A stretch of 64,000 nt of DNA from assembly GCF_011603255.1 (NCBI RefSeq), contig NZ_JAANCM010000010.1, positions 1-64,000 of the forward strand, written 5' to 3'. The first letter of the stretch is position 1. Each line of letters opens with the position of its first letter. The notes beneath the pieces are model-generated. The model did not search any database and was not told the origin of the DNA. It saw only the letters and a program-made list of their open reading frames with translations. The translations under genes and the position numbers were made by a program. This DNA comes from Ferranicluibacter rubi (GTDB lineage: Bacteria > Pseudomonadota > Alphaproteobacteria > Rhizobiales > Rhizobiaceae). Positions 25,028 to 34,133 of the stretch are shown piece by piece.

Positions 25028-26701
25028 TCAGATGGTGAAACGCTCCGGGCGAGCGTCGATCAGGCAGCGCGTGTAGGCATTCGTCGAACGGCCGAATATG
25101 AACTCCGGTGAACCGCCATCGACGACGCTGCCGTTCTGGAAGATGTAGATCGAACTGCAGAGGGCCTGCACGAGCGCAAGATCGTGCGATATGAACAACA
25201 TGGAGATGCCCTCCTGCGAGACGGCTTGCCCGAGGAGTTCCACGATCTCGGCCTGCACGGAGACATCAAGGGCTGATGTCGGTTCGTCAGCAACGATAAT
25301 CCGCGGTTTGGCGAGAAGAGCGCGTGCGATGCAGACACGCTGTTTCTGTCCTCCCGACAGTTGGTGCGGGTATCGGGTCAAAAACGTCATCGGCAATCCC
25401 AGGCGATCCATGATGACGCTGATGGCCAATCTTGCGTCCGTCGACGGCGCGCTGCCAAACCTGACGCTCTCCGCCAAGGTGTCACCGATCGGCAGGCGGG
25501 GATTGAGGGACATTGCAGGGTCCTGAAAGATCATCTGAACTCGCCCCAGCATGCCGCCAGGCTGTCTCCTGCTTGCGACGTCAACGCGTGTTCCGTCGAT
25601 AACAATCTCGCCCTCGCATGCTGTCTCAAGACCCGCAATGATCCGCCCGATCGTGCTCTTGCCACTCCCGCTTTCGCCAACGATGCCGGTGATGGCGCCG
25701 GGCTTGAGTTCAAGCGAGATATCTTGCAAAGCAGGCTTGCGCGGTTTGCGGCTCCAGCCGAAGCTCGTCCTGCCGAAGGCTTTGGTTACGCCGGACACAA
25801 CAAGGATCGCCGCGCGTTTCGCCGGTTCCTCATCATCCGCTGAAGCATTGTTCACAACCGCGAACGTCGGATCAGTGCGCTTCCCGCTCGATATGCGAAG
25901 TCTTGGAACGGCGGCGAGAAGGTCACGCGTATAGGGTTCCACCGGATGATCGAGGAGCGTCGCTGTCGAGCCGTGCTCCACGACGTTTCCGTCCCGCATG
26001 ACGACCACCGTGTCGGCAATCTCCGAGATCACACCCATGTCGTGGGTCACAAGAATGATCGACACGCCGGTTTCCGCGACGAGTTCACGCAAAAGCTGCA
26101 GGATCTGCTTTTGGATTGTCGCGTCCAGCGCGGAAGTCGGCTCATCCGCGACGATAATGTCGGGTGTTCCTGAAAGGGCGATCGCGATGACGACACGCTG
26201 CCGCTGGCCGCCGGATAACTGGTGGGGATAACTGTGATACCGTTCGCTCGGGCTTTCGATCCCGACCCGGGTCAACAGTTCGATCGCTCGACCGCGCGTC
26301 TGTTTGCCCGAAAGATCGGGGCAGGCGGCCCGGATCGCTTCCGTCAGCTGAGCACCGATGCTCATCAGGGGATCGAGCGACATCGTGTGGTCCTGAAAGA
26401 TGGCAGCGATCCTGCGGCTTCGAAGCGCGTCTCGCTCCTGCTCGTCCATCCCCTCCAGAGCACGACCCTCAAACAGGATGGATCCGGACGTTTGGACGAA
26501 CTCTGGCGCGAGCAGCCCTATGATCGCGTTTCCGACTGTCGATTTACCCGCACCGGACTCGCCGATAAGCCCGAGTATCTCACCCCGGTGAAGGCTCAGA
26601 TCGACGTTGCGCAGGACAGGCCTCGTCTGAGATCTTGACCGGTAGCTGATCGTCAGCTTCTTAAGCTCCAGTAGCGGCTTCTGCGTGATATCCTTGATCA
26701 T
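25028..26701 (-). CDS. Fused peptide ABC transporter ATPase (DppD-DppF type)
   Basis: 557-aa protein with two complete ABC ATPase domains, as in YejF/GsiA-type fused ATPases. Domain 1: Walker [10 protein letters not shown], signature LSGGQRQR, Walker [13 protein letters not shown]. Domain 2: Walker [10 protein letters not shown], signature LSGGQKQR, Walker [13 protein letters not shown]. Start ATG 26701 overlaps the upstream permease stop (ATGA), so translation is coupled. A much longer open frame upstream (to 27421) is the out-of-frame shadow of the permease and is not part of the protein. Confidence 0.95.
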   Translation of the reverse strand: MIKDITQKPLLELKKLTISYRSRSQTRPVLRNVDLSLHRGEILGLIGESGAGKSTVGNAIIGLLAPEFVQTSGSILFEGRALEGMDEQERDALRSRRIAAIFQDHTMSLDPLMSIGAQLTEAIRAACPDLSGKQTRGRAIELLTRVGIESPSERYHSYPHQLSGGQRQRVVIAIALSGTPDIIVADEPTSALDATIQKQILQLLRELVAETGVSIILVTHDMGVISEIADTVVVMRDGNVVEHGSTATLLDHPVEPYTRDLLAAVPRLRISSGKRTDPTFAVVNNASADDEEPAKRAAILVVSGVTKAFGRTSFGWSRKPRKPALQDISLELKPGAITGIVGESGSGKSTIGRIIAGLETACEGEIVIDGTRVDVASRRQPGGMLGRVQMIFQDPAMSLNPRLPIGDTLAESVRFGSAPSTDARLAISVIMDRLGLPMTFLTRYPHQLSGGQKQRVCIARALLAKPRIIVADEPTSALDVSVQAEIVELLGQAVSQEGISMLFISHDLALVQALCSSIYIFQNGSVVDGGSPEFIFGRSTNAYTRCLIDARPERFTI

Positions 26702-27573
26702 AGGGATCTGCTCCTTGGATCCAGTTTGGAACGCGTGTCTTCTCCGACGAAATTGATGGCGGCGATCAGGCCCAGCAGAGCGAGACCCGGGAACAGGCTG
26801 ATCCAGTATTGGCCGGTCATGAGATATTGGAATCCAGCAGCCACTGTGGAGCCGAGGGACGGCTTGTCGATGGGAACGCCCAGCCCGAGAAAAGACAAAG
26901 TTGCCTCGAGCGCGATCGCGTGCCCGAGCTCGATGGGAATGAGAGTTAGTGCCGGAGCGATGCTGTTGGGCATGACGTGCCGAAGGAGAATGCGCTTCTT
27001 TGGCAGACGAAGAAGCCGGACCGCGTCGAGATAGGACTTTCCGATCTCGCTCAACGCGACGGCTCGGGTCACCCTGCCATATGTCGCCCATTGAACGATG
27101 ATGATCGCCAGTATGATGCGATCGATCCCCGGCCCGAGGGTGACGATGGCGATCAGCGCGACAAGGATCGTCGGAAGGCTGAGCTGGAGGTCCACGATGC
27201 GCATGACGAGGGCATCGACCCAGCCGCCGAAATAGGCTGCAACGACGCCCGCCGTGACGCCGACCACGGCTGCAATGGCTGTACTGACGATGGACACCAG
27301 CAAGCTGATGCGCAGGCCGTAGAGGATCGTGCTGACGATGTCTCGCCCAAGTCCGTCGGTCCCCAGCCAATAGATATAGCCATCGCCCCCCATCGTCCCT
27401 GGAGCCGCTGATGCCTCCCACCCGCGGATCTGGAGGAGATCATAGGGATTTTGCGGCGCGATGATCGGTGCCGCCAAGGCGACGAGGATGTAGGTGCCGA
27501 GCAACGCCTTGGAAAAAGGGATGCTGCCCGTTGGCATGCGCCTCCGAAGCGTCTCGATGAAATCTGTCGACAT
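26698..27573 (-). CDS. Peptide ABC transporter permease (DppC type)
   Basis: 291-aa inner-membrane permease with six hydrophobic segments. It has the DppC/OppC N-terminal region (GTDGLGRDIVSTILYGLRISL) and the cytoplasmic EAA loop (ALSEIGKSYLDAVRLLRLPK, RHVMPNSIAPALT). It pairs with the DppB-type permease at 27583-28554, 9 bp upstream, and the fused ATPase. Substrate class (di/oligopeptide, opine or nickel-type) cannot be fixed from the permease alone. Confidence 0.93.
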   Translation of the reverse strand: MSTDFIETLRRRMPTGSIPFSKALLGTYILVALAAPIIAPQNPYDLLQIRGWEASAAPGTMGGDGYIYWLGTDGLGRDIVSTILYGLRISLLVSIVSTAIAAVVGVTAGVVAAYFGGWVDALVMRIVDLQLSLPTILVALIAIVTLGPGIDRIILAIIIVQWATYGRVTRAVALSEIGKSYLDAVRLLRLPKKRILLRHVMPNSIAPALTLIPIELGHAIALEATLSFLGLGVPIDKPSLGSTVAAGFQYLMTGQYWISLFPGLALLGLIAAINFVGEDTRSKLDPRSRSL

Positions 27574-27582
27574 GAAAGATCC

Positions 27583-28554
27583 TTACGTGGAGAGGCGCAC
27601 GCGCGGGTCGAGCACGGCATAGAGAAGATCCACAACAGCGTTTAACGCGATGAAGGCGACGGAGATGAAGGTCAGCGTGGCCATCACGACCGGGCGATCA
27701 AGAAACTGGATGGAGTCTATGAGCAGCTTTCCGATGCCCGGCCATGCGAAGATCGTTTCCACCACGACCGCAAAGGCCAGCATGCCACCAAACTGCATCC
27801 CGATAATCGTCACCAGGGGAATGCTGATGTTCGGCAAGGTGTGGCGGAACAGAATTCGTTTGCTCGAAAGGCCCTTGGCTCGACAGAACCTGATGAAGTC
27901 CTGCCGTTCGACCTCGATGGTTCCAGCGCGCGCAAGTCTTGCGATGAGCGCGACGTTGGGAAGAGCAAGGGCGAGCGCCGGTAGGAACACGTGCCGTAGA
28001 CCGTCGAGGGTCAGGACACTCCAGTCCTGACCGGCGAAAGAGAGCGTGGCTCCGCGACCGCCCGATGGAAACCATCCCGTCAGCAGCGCACCGCCCAGGA
28101 TGAGCATCATGCTCAACCAGAAAGACGGAATGCTCAAGGCCAGAACACTGCCGCGCAGGATGGCGCGATCGGCTGCCCCGCCCTGATGTCGTCCAGCCCA
28201 CAAGCCGAGCAGGACGCCCCCGGGAGCCGCCAGCGCCATAGCGATGACGGCAAGTTCCAGCGTTGCCGGCAGCTTGCTTAACAGCAGTTTGAAGGCCGGC
28301 AGGTGGTAGACGTAGGAGGTACCGAAATCGCCGGTGACGACGTTTCCCATGAAAAGGAAGTACTGTCGCCACAGGGGCTGATCCAGCCCAAGGGCGATCG
28401 TCGCGTTTCGGATGTCTTCGACGGTCGCTGTTTCGATGTTGACGACATTGAAGACGGGGTTGCCGACGCTGTGGATTCCGACAAACCCGATCAACGACAT
28501 GACGAGGAGAAGCAGAAGGGCTTGGGAAACCCTTCGGGTGAAAATGCTCAACAT
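27583..28554 (-). CDS. Peptide ABC transporter permease (DppB type)
   Basis: 323-aa inner-membrane permease. The N-terminus is LSIFTRRVSQALLLLLVMSL, with DppB features GLDQPLWRQYFLFMGNVVTGDFG and the EAA-loop segment RLARAGTIEVERQDFIRFCRAKGL, RHTLPNISIPLV. Start set at ATG 28554, just after the binding-protein gene, with a GAGG Shine-Dalgarno; the longer frame to 28605 would overlap that gene. Forms the channel with the DppC-type subunit. Confidence 0.92.
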   Translation of the reverse strand: MLSIFTRRVSQALLLLLVMSLIGFVGIHSVGNPVFNVVNIETATVEDIRNATIALGLDQPLWRQYFLFMGNVVTGDFGTSYVYHLPAFKLLLSKLPATLELAVIAMALAAPGGVLLGLWAGRHQGGAADRAILRGSVLALSIPSFWLSMMLILGGALLTGWFPSGGRGATLSFAGQDWSVLTLDGLRHVFLPALALALPNVALIARLARAGTIEVERQDFIRFCRAKGLSSKRILFRHTLPNISIPLVTIIGMQFGGMLAFAVVVETIFAWPGIGKLLIDSIQFLDRPVVMATLTFISVAFIALNAVVDLLYAVLDPRVRLST

Positions 28555-28565
28555 CAACCGATCCC

Positions 28566-30158
28566 TCACTCTGCAGAAGGCAGGGCCTGCATGGCAGTGG
28601 TCCATCCGCGCGGATGAACAGCGTAGGACGACACCCTTTGCCCGTGCCCGACGATCAGATGGAAATGGTAGAGAGGGATGATGGGATCGTCGGCCATGAC
28701 GAACTCGGTGGCTTCGGCAAGAGCCCCCTCGCGAGCAGGCCCATCCTCAAGGGCGGTGGCTTTCGCAAGCATCTCATCGAACGCCGGATTTTGATATTGT
28801 CCGTAGTTGATCGAGCCCGTCCCAAGGTCTGGATCCGGAGACGCGAGCACAGCCTTCAGGCAGAACGTGACAGCTTCACCCGAGCAGCCTCCGTACCAGA
28901 CCGGATAGGCGCCGTTGGATCGCTGCGTGGCGAAAACCGAGAAGGGCGCGACGACGGGTTGAGTGGCAACGCCGATCCTGGCCCAATTCTGGGCGACCGC
29001 TTGCAGGGACTCGCTGTCGCCGGGATACCGCCCGGCCGGGCCGGCGAGCACGACGTGAAAGCCATCCGGAAAACCTGCTTCCGAGAGGAGTGCTTTCGCG
29101 GCTTCGTAATTCGGCCGCTCGACAGCGAGCTTTTTGGATGTGCCCGACAAGCCCGCCGGAAAGAGCTGCGAAGCCGCCGTTCCAAATCCGAGCAAGATCT
29201 TGTCCGTGATAAAGGGCCGGTCGGTGGCCATCCGCAGGGCCTCGCGGACTCGCTTGTCCTTGAATGGATTCTTGATCGGGTTCCCGGCGTTGTCGGTGAC
29301 CCCCGGCAGCTGCTCGCGTCCGACGTCGAATTGCAGGAAGTTGGATCTGGCGGCGCTGGTGCTGTCGATCGTCAGGCCACGGCCTTTGAGACCGGCGACA
29401 TCACGGGCCGGGATATAGTCTGCAATATCGAGGTCGCCCGTGCTCAATGCGGCCACGCGCGCGGCAGGGCTCTCGATCACCCGGAAGGAGACATCCGACC
29501 AGGCAGGTGTTCCACCCCAGTACTGCGCGTTTCGGGTCAGCTTGAGCCCTTCGCCCGACTGCCAGCTCTGGAATTTGTAGGGTCCTGTGCCGACGGGCTG
29601 CGATCCAGAGTTCAGATCCTCGGTCGTTGCAAAGCCGTCCGTCTTTTCGTGCATGATGAAAATGGACGTCAGAGACAGCGGCAGAGTTGGGGCGTCGTCG
29701 GTCGTTTCGATGACGACGGTGAGGGGATCCGGTGCCGTGACCGATTTGATGTTCTGGGTGTAGTTCTGAAAGCCGCCGCTTGGCGGCTTCAGAAACGTCT
29801 GGATGCGATTGATCGAATAGATGACGTCTTGAGCTGTAAACGCCGCGCCGTCATGGAACCGAACGCCCTCCCGGAGCTTGAACGCCCAGTTGTTCTTGGA
29901 GATGCGCGTCCAGGAAACGGCCAGGCCAGGCTGCGGGTTCAATGACGCGTCCTGATTGACGAGACGCTCATAGATGTGAGCAAGCAACGAGTTGTTCTCG
30001 TTCAGGTCGGCATAGTGTGGATCGAGCGTCATGAGTTTGAGCTGGGTGCCGATCCGTAGCTCGGCCGCTGCAGCGGCTGTGCAAAATAATCCGGCCGACA
30101 GTGCGACTGCGATGCAACTCGCGATGAGCCGTCTGCGAGGTCGATCGAGGACTGACAT
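28566..30158 (-). CDS. Periplasmic peptide-type substrate-binding protein (SBP family 5)
   Basis: 530-aa extracytoplasmic binding protein. A Sec signal peptide is at residues 1-31 (RRRLIASCIAVALSAGLF, AAAA-ELR cleavage). The SBP_bac_5 body follows: LDPHYADLNENNSLLAHIYERL, LREGVRFHDGAAFTAQDV, PVGTGPYKFQSW, LRMATDRPFITDKILLG. Length is normal for the OppA/DppA family. First gene of the operon running to CapA. Start at ATG 30158 is supported by AGGGAACGAACATC; the frame to 30251 lacks a signal peptide at its start. Ligand unknown. Confidence 0.93.
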   Translation of the reverse strand: MSVLDRPRRRLIASCIAVALSAGLFCTAAAAAELRIGTQLKLMTLDPHYADLNENNSLLAHIYERLVNQDASLNPQPGLAVSWTRISKNNWAFKLREGVRFHDGAAFTAQDVIYSINRIQTFLKPPSGGFQNYTQNIKSVTAPDPLTVVIETTDDAPTLPLSLTSIFIMHEKTDGFATTEDLNSGSQPVGTGPYKFQSWQSGEGLKLTRNAQYWGGTPAWSDVSFRVIESPAARVAALSTGDLDIADYIPARDVAGLKGRGLTIDSTSAARSNFLQFDVGREQLPGVTDNAGNPIKNPFKDKRVREALRMATDRPFITDKILLGFGTAASQLFPAGLSGTSKKLAVERPNYEAAKALLSEAGFPDGFHVVLAGPAGRYPGDSESLQAVAQNWARIGVATQPVVAPFSVFATQRSNGAYPVWYGGCSGEAVTFCLKAVLASPDPDLGTGSINYGQYQNPAFDEMLAKATALEDGPAREGALAEATEFVMADDPIIPLYHFHLIVGHGQRVSSYAVHPRGWTTAMQALPSAE

Positions 30159-30452
30159 GATGTTCGTTCCCTTCGTTTTCTTGTTGTGCCATGCGGATTT
30201 ATGACGAACTCGCGCACGAGGTCGTCGCACTGGGCGATATGGCGACCGCACAGGTCGTCAGGCGGACGTGTCGCGGAAAACTGAGGGAGGGTTTCTTAGG
30301 GTGAATGCAGACAAAGTTCTGCTATTCTCAGAATCAGCCATGATCCGAGCTCCCAACAGCTAGGCGTGGTCAGGCCAAACTTCGTGCTGGAACACGCGGT
30401 TTGGCCGCTTACAGAGGCAACTTACAAGGAATGCAAATGGCGCGCAACCAAA
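30159..30452. other. Divergent promoter region, ABC operon / xre
   Basis: No gene. It holds the promoters of the leftward ABC operon and the rightward regulator; the only clear site is the palindrome at 30453-30471. Confidence 0.5.
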
Positions 30453-30471
30453 ATCACCATCGTATGGTGAT
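30453..30471. promoter_or_regulatory. Operator palindrome abutting the xre start codon
   Basis: ATCACCAT, CGT, ATGGTGAT: a perfect 8-bp inverted repeat whose last base directly precedes the ATG at 30472. It also contains the only possible ribosome-binding bases (GGTGA). This suggests autoregulation by the encoded HTH protein. Confidence 0.65.
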
Positions 30472-30699
30472 ATGAAGTCAATTCAGTGCAAGATGGCTCG
30501 GACAGCGTTGGGATGGGGAGTCGTAGACCTTGCAAAAGCGGCAAGCGTCTCGACGCAGACCGTTGTCCGTTTGGAACGAGGAGATGACCTTCGACAAACA
30601 ACACTTGCGCGCATCCGCGAGGCGTTGGAGCAGGCGGGGATAGAGTTCATTCCTGAAAATGGCGGTGGGGTCGGTGTCCGCTTCAAAGACCCGACGTAA
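30472..30699 (+). CDS. Small XRE-family HTH regulator
   Basis: 75-aa single-domain Cro/C1-type DNA-binding protein: QCKMARTALGWGVVDLAKAA, then SVSTQTVVRLERG (recognition helix), and a short C-terminal beta strand GIEFIPENGGGVGVRF. The GIEFI.ENGGG.GVR ending is typical of a widespread group of small alphaproteobacterial XRE proteins. The start has no ordinary Shine-Dalgarno; a palindrome sits immediately upstream. It could control itself and the divergent peptide-transporter operon. Confidence 0.85.
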   Translation: MKSIQCKMARTALGWGVVDLAKAASVSTQTVVRLERGDDLRQTTLARIREALEQAGIEFIPENGGGVGVRFKDPT

Positions 30700-30854
30700 G
30701 AAGAGACTATCGGCGATCTTGGCAAAGGCGTTGTCGGCGTCGATGAGAACGGCGAGATGAGGTGAAGGTGGTTCGTTTTGCGTTTCTGTCGTGTCCTCAC
30801 CGTGCCTTGGCTTAACAGCCTGCTCGATCGGTCTTCAGCCATACCCGTTGGCGG

Positions 30855-31331
30855 TCAGGTTGCAGCATTCATGCGCGTCAAAAAGTCAGCCAACAGATAA
30901 AAAGCCCACACTGCAGCCCCCGATTTAGCAATCATTCGACCGACAACAAAGAATAACCCAGAGTTCATTCCGAATTTTTTGGCTAGTGTTAAGGTAAAAC
31001 GATCCAACAGTCCTTCAGAGTCGTCTCCATTATCTGAAATCGTAAAAATGCGAGCAAGGACGAATAGTAGAATACCAGCATAAAAGACCAGCAAGCAGGC
31101 TAGTAGGATCCAGTCGAGTTTATTGCTCTGCGCTATCACAGCAATGGTAGCGACGACGCTCGCGATGAGAATAATAAACATGAATGAAGATCTAGCAGCA
31201 ATCCGCAGGCGTGCTCTGTCCTGGGAAGCTTCGGTGGGAGCAAGCCTAACCGCATCCCGCGCTGTCCCCACGAATGAGAAAGCCAGGAAGGCAAATGTGA
31301 CCAAAATTTTTCCTACTAGATACCAATCCAC
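30855..31331 (-). CDS. Hypothetical four-helix membrane protein
   Basis: 158-aa protein with hydrophobic segments near residues 7-25, 49-67, 74-95 and 125-147. The start reads MDWYLVGKILVTFAFLAFSF. No family is recognised. The DNA is visibly more AT-rich than its neighbours, which suggests separate acquisition. It has no obvious operon partner and lies 275 bp from the truncated tRNA-Ser. Confidence 0.65.
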   Translation of the reverse strand: MDWYLVGKILVTFAFLAFSFVGTARDAVRLAPTEASQDRARLRIAARSSFMFIILIASVVATIAVIAQSNKLDWILLACLLVFYAGILLFVLARIFTISDNGDDSEGLLDRFTLTLAKKFGMNSGLFFVVGRMIAKSGAAVWAFYLLADFLTRMNAAT

Positions 31332-31605
31332 CTGACAGCTCCGAAAAAGTGCTGCGTTTTAGTGGAGGAACTGACTGAAAATCAGGTTAAGATTTGGTCC
31401 GCACCCCCACCGGCTCAGTTCCGCATGGAAACCAACAATGGCTCATTGAGCGCTCCGGATAGGGCAGCTCCGGGGCACTTGCACGGCGCATCCAAGCAAG
31501 CGCGCATGCTGTGCCTGCGGACGAGTATCGTTGCTCTTGGGAACTCTTCGCGCAAAACTGCCGATATGGAGCCGCCTCGCGCTCCAAAGCGCCTTCCGAC
31601 CTCGC
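31332..31605. other. Intergenic, nothing recognised
   Basis: No supported gene between the membrane protein and the tRNA-Ser remnant; open frames on both strands lack domain resemblance. Confidence 0.5.
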
Positions 31606-31657
31606 GGAGAGGTGGCAGAGTGGTCGAATGCACAGCACTCGAACTGCGTCGCCTGTC
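31606..31657 (+). pseudogene. 5' half of a tRNA-Ser gene (truncated)
   Basis: GGAGAGGTGGCAGAGTGG TCGAATGCA matches the acceptor 5' strand and D arm of a bacterial tRNA-Ser. The anticodon loop follows (CTCGAAC, anticodon CGA), with a degraded anticodon stem (CAGCA/TGCGT). After about 31657 the variable arm, T arm and acceptor 3' strand are missing; the next gene's stop codon is at 31662. Identified by eye from conserved tRNA-Ser sequence. Such remnants often mark junctions of integrated DNA. Confidence 0.7.
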
Positions 31658-31661
31658 GGTA

Positions 31662-33071
31662 TTAGGCCCAGCGCCATTCGTCCTGATCGCGGATGCGTTC
31701 GCCGGAGGCAAGGCGCCTCGACATCTCGGCCCAGATGGGGTCCCGGGTGAAAGCCGACAACTCACCACTGGTCTCGACAAGCGTTTTTTCGGCATAGCGT
31801 GCCAAAAGCGCCGAGACGCTTCCATACGCCTCGATCTCTCGGTACGGGTCGCTCCCTCCGGGTGCGATCACACGATGTCCCCACATGCCAGGTAAGGTGT
31901 CTCCCCTCATGTCCTCAAGGAGGTCGTTCGCACCTGACAGCCGGACGCCGACGGCGGCGAGGTGACGCATCAGAGGCAGATAAACGATCTGGCGGCATCC
32001 ACCCAGCACCCGCACGCCCGGCAGGATCGACATCACCAGGAAGGCAGTCAGGAGGCTGGGAAGAATATCGCGCCGTCGCAGCGCGCTTGCGAGATGAGAC
32101 GGCGCGAACGTCAGATGGAAGTCCTCGTCGCCGCCACTGCTGAGGACGCCCGCCTCAAGACGCAGGGGGATGATCCTGTCGCGTTCCAATCGCCAGAACA
32201 GATCGGTCGTCCGGCGGACCCATCCTGCCCACGGACCGCTGTTCAAGCGGTCGATCTCACCCAGCATCGCCGCCGCGACTTTTGTGTTCCCGGCAAATCC
32301 GTTCGCCAGCCATGACTGTTCATCTTCGAAATGATCAGCCAGGAGGTCGGCAATGTCGAAGTCATCGAGTTGGAGCAGCTTGGCCTGACCCAAAAACCGG
32401 CCGTTCCAGAGGTGCTGATTGGCGACCTTGATGGCTTCGGCCGCCGATGGATAGGAGCCGGAGGGGAGTTCACCCAACAATCGAGCTGCGGAAGCGTTCG
32501 GAGCGATGTTGCCTGCAGAGTCTGTAAGAGCGAAGCGGTATGGCCCGTTGAGGCATCCGATACTGGACCTGTCGATCCGGCTCCGGGGAAGCCCGAAGAG
32601 ATTAAGGGGCGTGCCGTCGAGGCGCAGCCATCCGGCACCCTTCTTGGCGCTCTCACTGAAACTCGTCGTCGAGACGCAATAAGTGATGTGCCAGTCTCGC
32701 TCGTGCGCCTGAAGACCCATCAGGCTGAACAAATGGGTGTAGAAGGCATCCGGCTCGAACAGCAGCAGACAGTGCGGGCCTGTTTGCAACACCGGCTTTT
32801 CTGTTAACTCCGCTGCGGCGGCCCTGGCCTCACAGATATCATATCCGGACCGAAGCGCTGCAGCCTCCACCCGCCTTTGGAGGAGGGTCATCGCATGCGC
32901 GCGGATCGGATTGTTCGCAGCGAAGGGCGCAGTTTTGTAGGCAAAGGCGGCATAGTCTTTGATCGGGCGTGACCAGAAGCGCGCGGTGGACGGCATGAGG
33001 TTTGTCAGACAACGCCGGACATCCTCTGCACTGGCGGCGGCGCGGGCGTCCTCTGCCGCTGTCGAGGTCAT
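31662..33071 (-). CDS. Protein of unknown family (469 aa), quorum-cluster gene
   Basis: No family recognised. The protein is soluble-looking, without signal peptide or clear membrane helix apart from a moderately hydrophobic stretch (SLLTAFLVMSILPGV, about residue 345). Features: an Ala-rich N-terminus, a hydrophobic segment PHCLLLFEPDAFYTHLFSLM at about 100, an acidic patch LQLDDFDIADLLADHFEDEQ at about 240, a Trp/Arg-rich part WAGWVRRTTDLFWRLERDR, and GGCRQIVYLPLMRHL near 365. It begins directly after the stop of the methyltransferase-like gene, so the two are almost certainly co-expressed and may act on the same substrate. An enzyme is the best guess; no catalytic motif can be named. Confidence 0.8.
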   Translation of the reverse strand: MTSTAAEDARAAASAEDVRRCLTNLMPSTARFWSRPIKDYAAFAYKTAPFAANNPIRAHAMTLLQRRVEAAALRSGYDICEARAAAAELTEKPVLQTGPHCLLLFEPDAFYTHLFSLMGLQAHERDWHITYCVSTTSFSESAKKGAGWLRLDGTPLNLFGLPRSRIDRSSIGCLNGPYRFALTDSAGNIAPNASAARLLGELPSGSYPSAAEAIKVANQHLWNGRFLGQAKLLQLDDFDIADLLADHFEDEQSWLANGFAGNTKVAAAMLGEIDRLNSGPWAGWVRRTTDLFWRLERDRIIPLRLEAGVLSSGGDEDFHLTFAPSHLASALRRRDILPSLLTAFLVMSILPGVRVLGGCRQIVYLPLMRHLAAVGVRLSGANDLLEDMRGDTLPGMWGHRVIAPGGSDPYREIEAYGSVSALLARYAEKTLVETSGELSAFTRDPIWAEMSRRLASGERIRDQDEWRWA

Positions 33072-34133
33072 CTACGCTGCCGTCCTGTGAGATGCATGGC
33101 CGACGTCTCCACGCCAGTGAAGCACGGCTCCAATTGGATCGGAGCTCGTGTCAACGAGCACGAGAGGAAGCTCGGCATAGCAATAGGCCGGCGGAAGTGC
33201 AGGTCTTTTCAGGAGAGAGATGAACGCGAGGATGGATGAGCGGGAATTCGACGAGACGATGGTATAGAAATTCCCGCTGTTCCAGGTGGCGACCGAATAG
33301 CGAAAGAAGGACCTCAGCGCGTTCGTGGTGGCCTCGAGATCCACCTGGAAATCGACCATCGTGTCGAGGATCTCGCTCTTCTTTCCCGAGATATTCGCAC
33401 GCGAGAAATAGCGCGGCTTGAAGACGTCGTCTTTCTGTCGCTCGCGGGCGTCATAGAGATCACGGTCCGGGTGAGACAGCTTCTGGACCTGGATCAGCAG
33501 GCCACCGTCGCGGATCTTCGGCATGATGAAGTCGAGTTGCTGTACCCTGTCAGAGCCGTACATCTGGAATGTCGTGTCCTCCAGAAGAATGTCGAAGCCT
33601 TCGCGAAAGGGCTCGAGGGCATCGTCGCTGGCATAGCGCGCGTCGTCAAGTTCGAAAAACGGTCCCAGGAAGAAGTGCGCATGCTCGCTGCCACGCCGCC
33701 TGTTGAATGCCGTCTGATTGGCGGCCGTCGGGCTGCAGCAAAGCGTCTTGATACGCCCGCCCCCGAGGACGCCAAGCGTTCGGGCGAGGCACCCCGTTCC
33801 CGCCCCCAACGTATAAAGCGTTGCGGGGGACGATTTCGACATCCAACGGTTCAGCGCGAAAGAGAGCGTCGCAGCGCCCAGTCTGCATTCCTCCTCCAGT
33901 CTGAAGGGAATGCTGGCGAAGTAGTGGCTGTCGAAAGCACCCCATAAGGCTTTCTGGGTGTCGAAGAAGACAGCACACTCCATATCGAAATCCAGCATGC
34001 TCAGATCCGGCCGCGGCACTGCGACATCTGGCATGCCATCGAGCCCGCCGGCGGTTCGGTCGAAAAACGCCGAAAAGGACGTCAGGCGTGGAGCCTGTCG
34101 CCAACCATCGATCGTGCTTGCGTTGGCCATCAT
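33072..34133 (-). CDS. Class I SAM-dependent methyltransferase-like protein
   Basis: 353-aa protein whose middle part has a Rossmann-type SAM-binding motif, LYTLGAGTGCLARTLG (about residues 106-121). Acidic residues after the next strands (LLEDTTFQMYG) and DGGLLIQVQKL fit the later strands. The N-terminal 100 residues (FFDTQKALWGAFDSHYFASI) and the C-terminal 100 have no recognised counterpart, so substrate specificity is unknown. GGAGG precedes two consecutive ATGs (34133 and 34130); the second has better spacing. It lies downstream of a lux-box-like site and is coupled to the unknown 469-aa gene. Other SAM-using or Rossmann-fold activities are possible. Confidence 0.72.
   Translation of the reverse strand: MMANASTIDGWRQAPRLTSFSAFFDRTAGGLDGMPDVAVPRPDLSMLDFDMECAVFFDTQKALWGAFDSHYFASIPFRLEEECRLGAATLSFALNRWMSKSSPATLYTLGAGTGCLARTLGVLGGGRIKTLCCSPTAANQTAFNRRRGSEHAHFFLGPFFELDDARYASDDALEPFREGFDILLEDTTFQMYGSDRVQQLDFIMPKIRDGGLLIQVQKLSHPDRDLYDARERQKDDVFKPRYFSRANISGKKSEILDTMVDFQVDLEATTNALRSFFRYSVATWNSGNFYTIVSSNSRSSILAFISLLKRPALPPAYCYAELPLVLVDTSSDPIGAVLHWRGDVGHASHRTAA

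Noticed and set aside
28614..29945. 443-aa open frame antisense to the peptide-binding protein
   Set aside because: Shadow of a well-supported gene; no domain resemblance.
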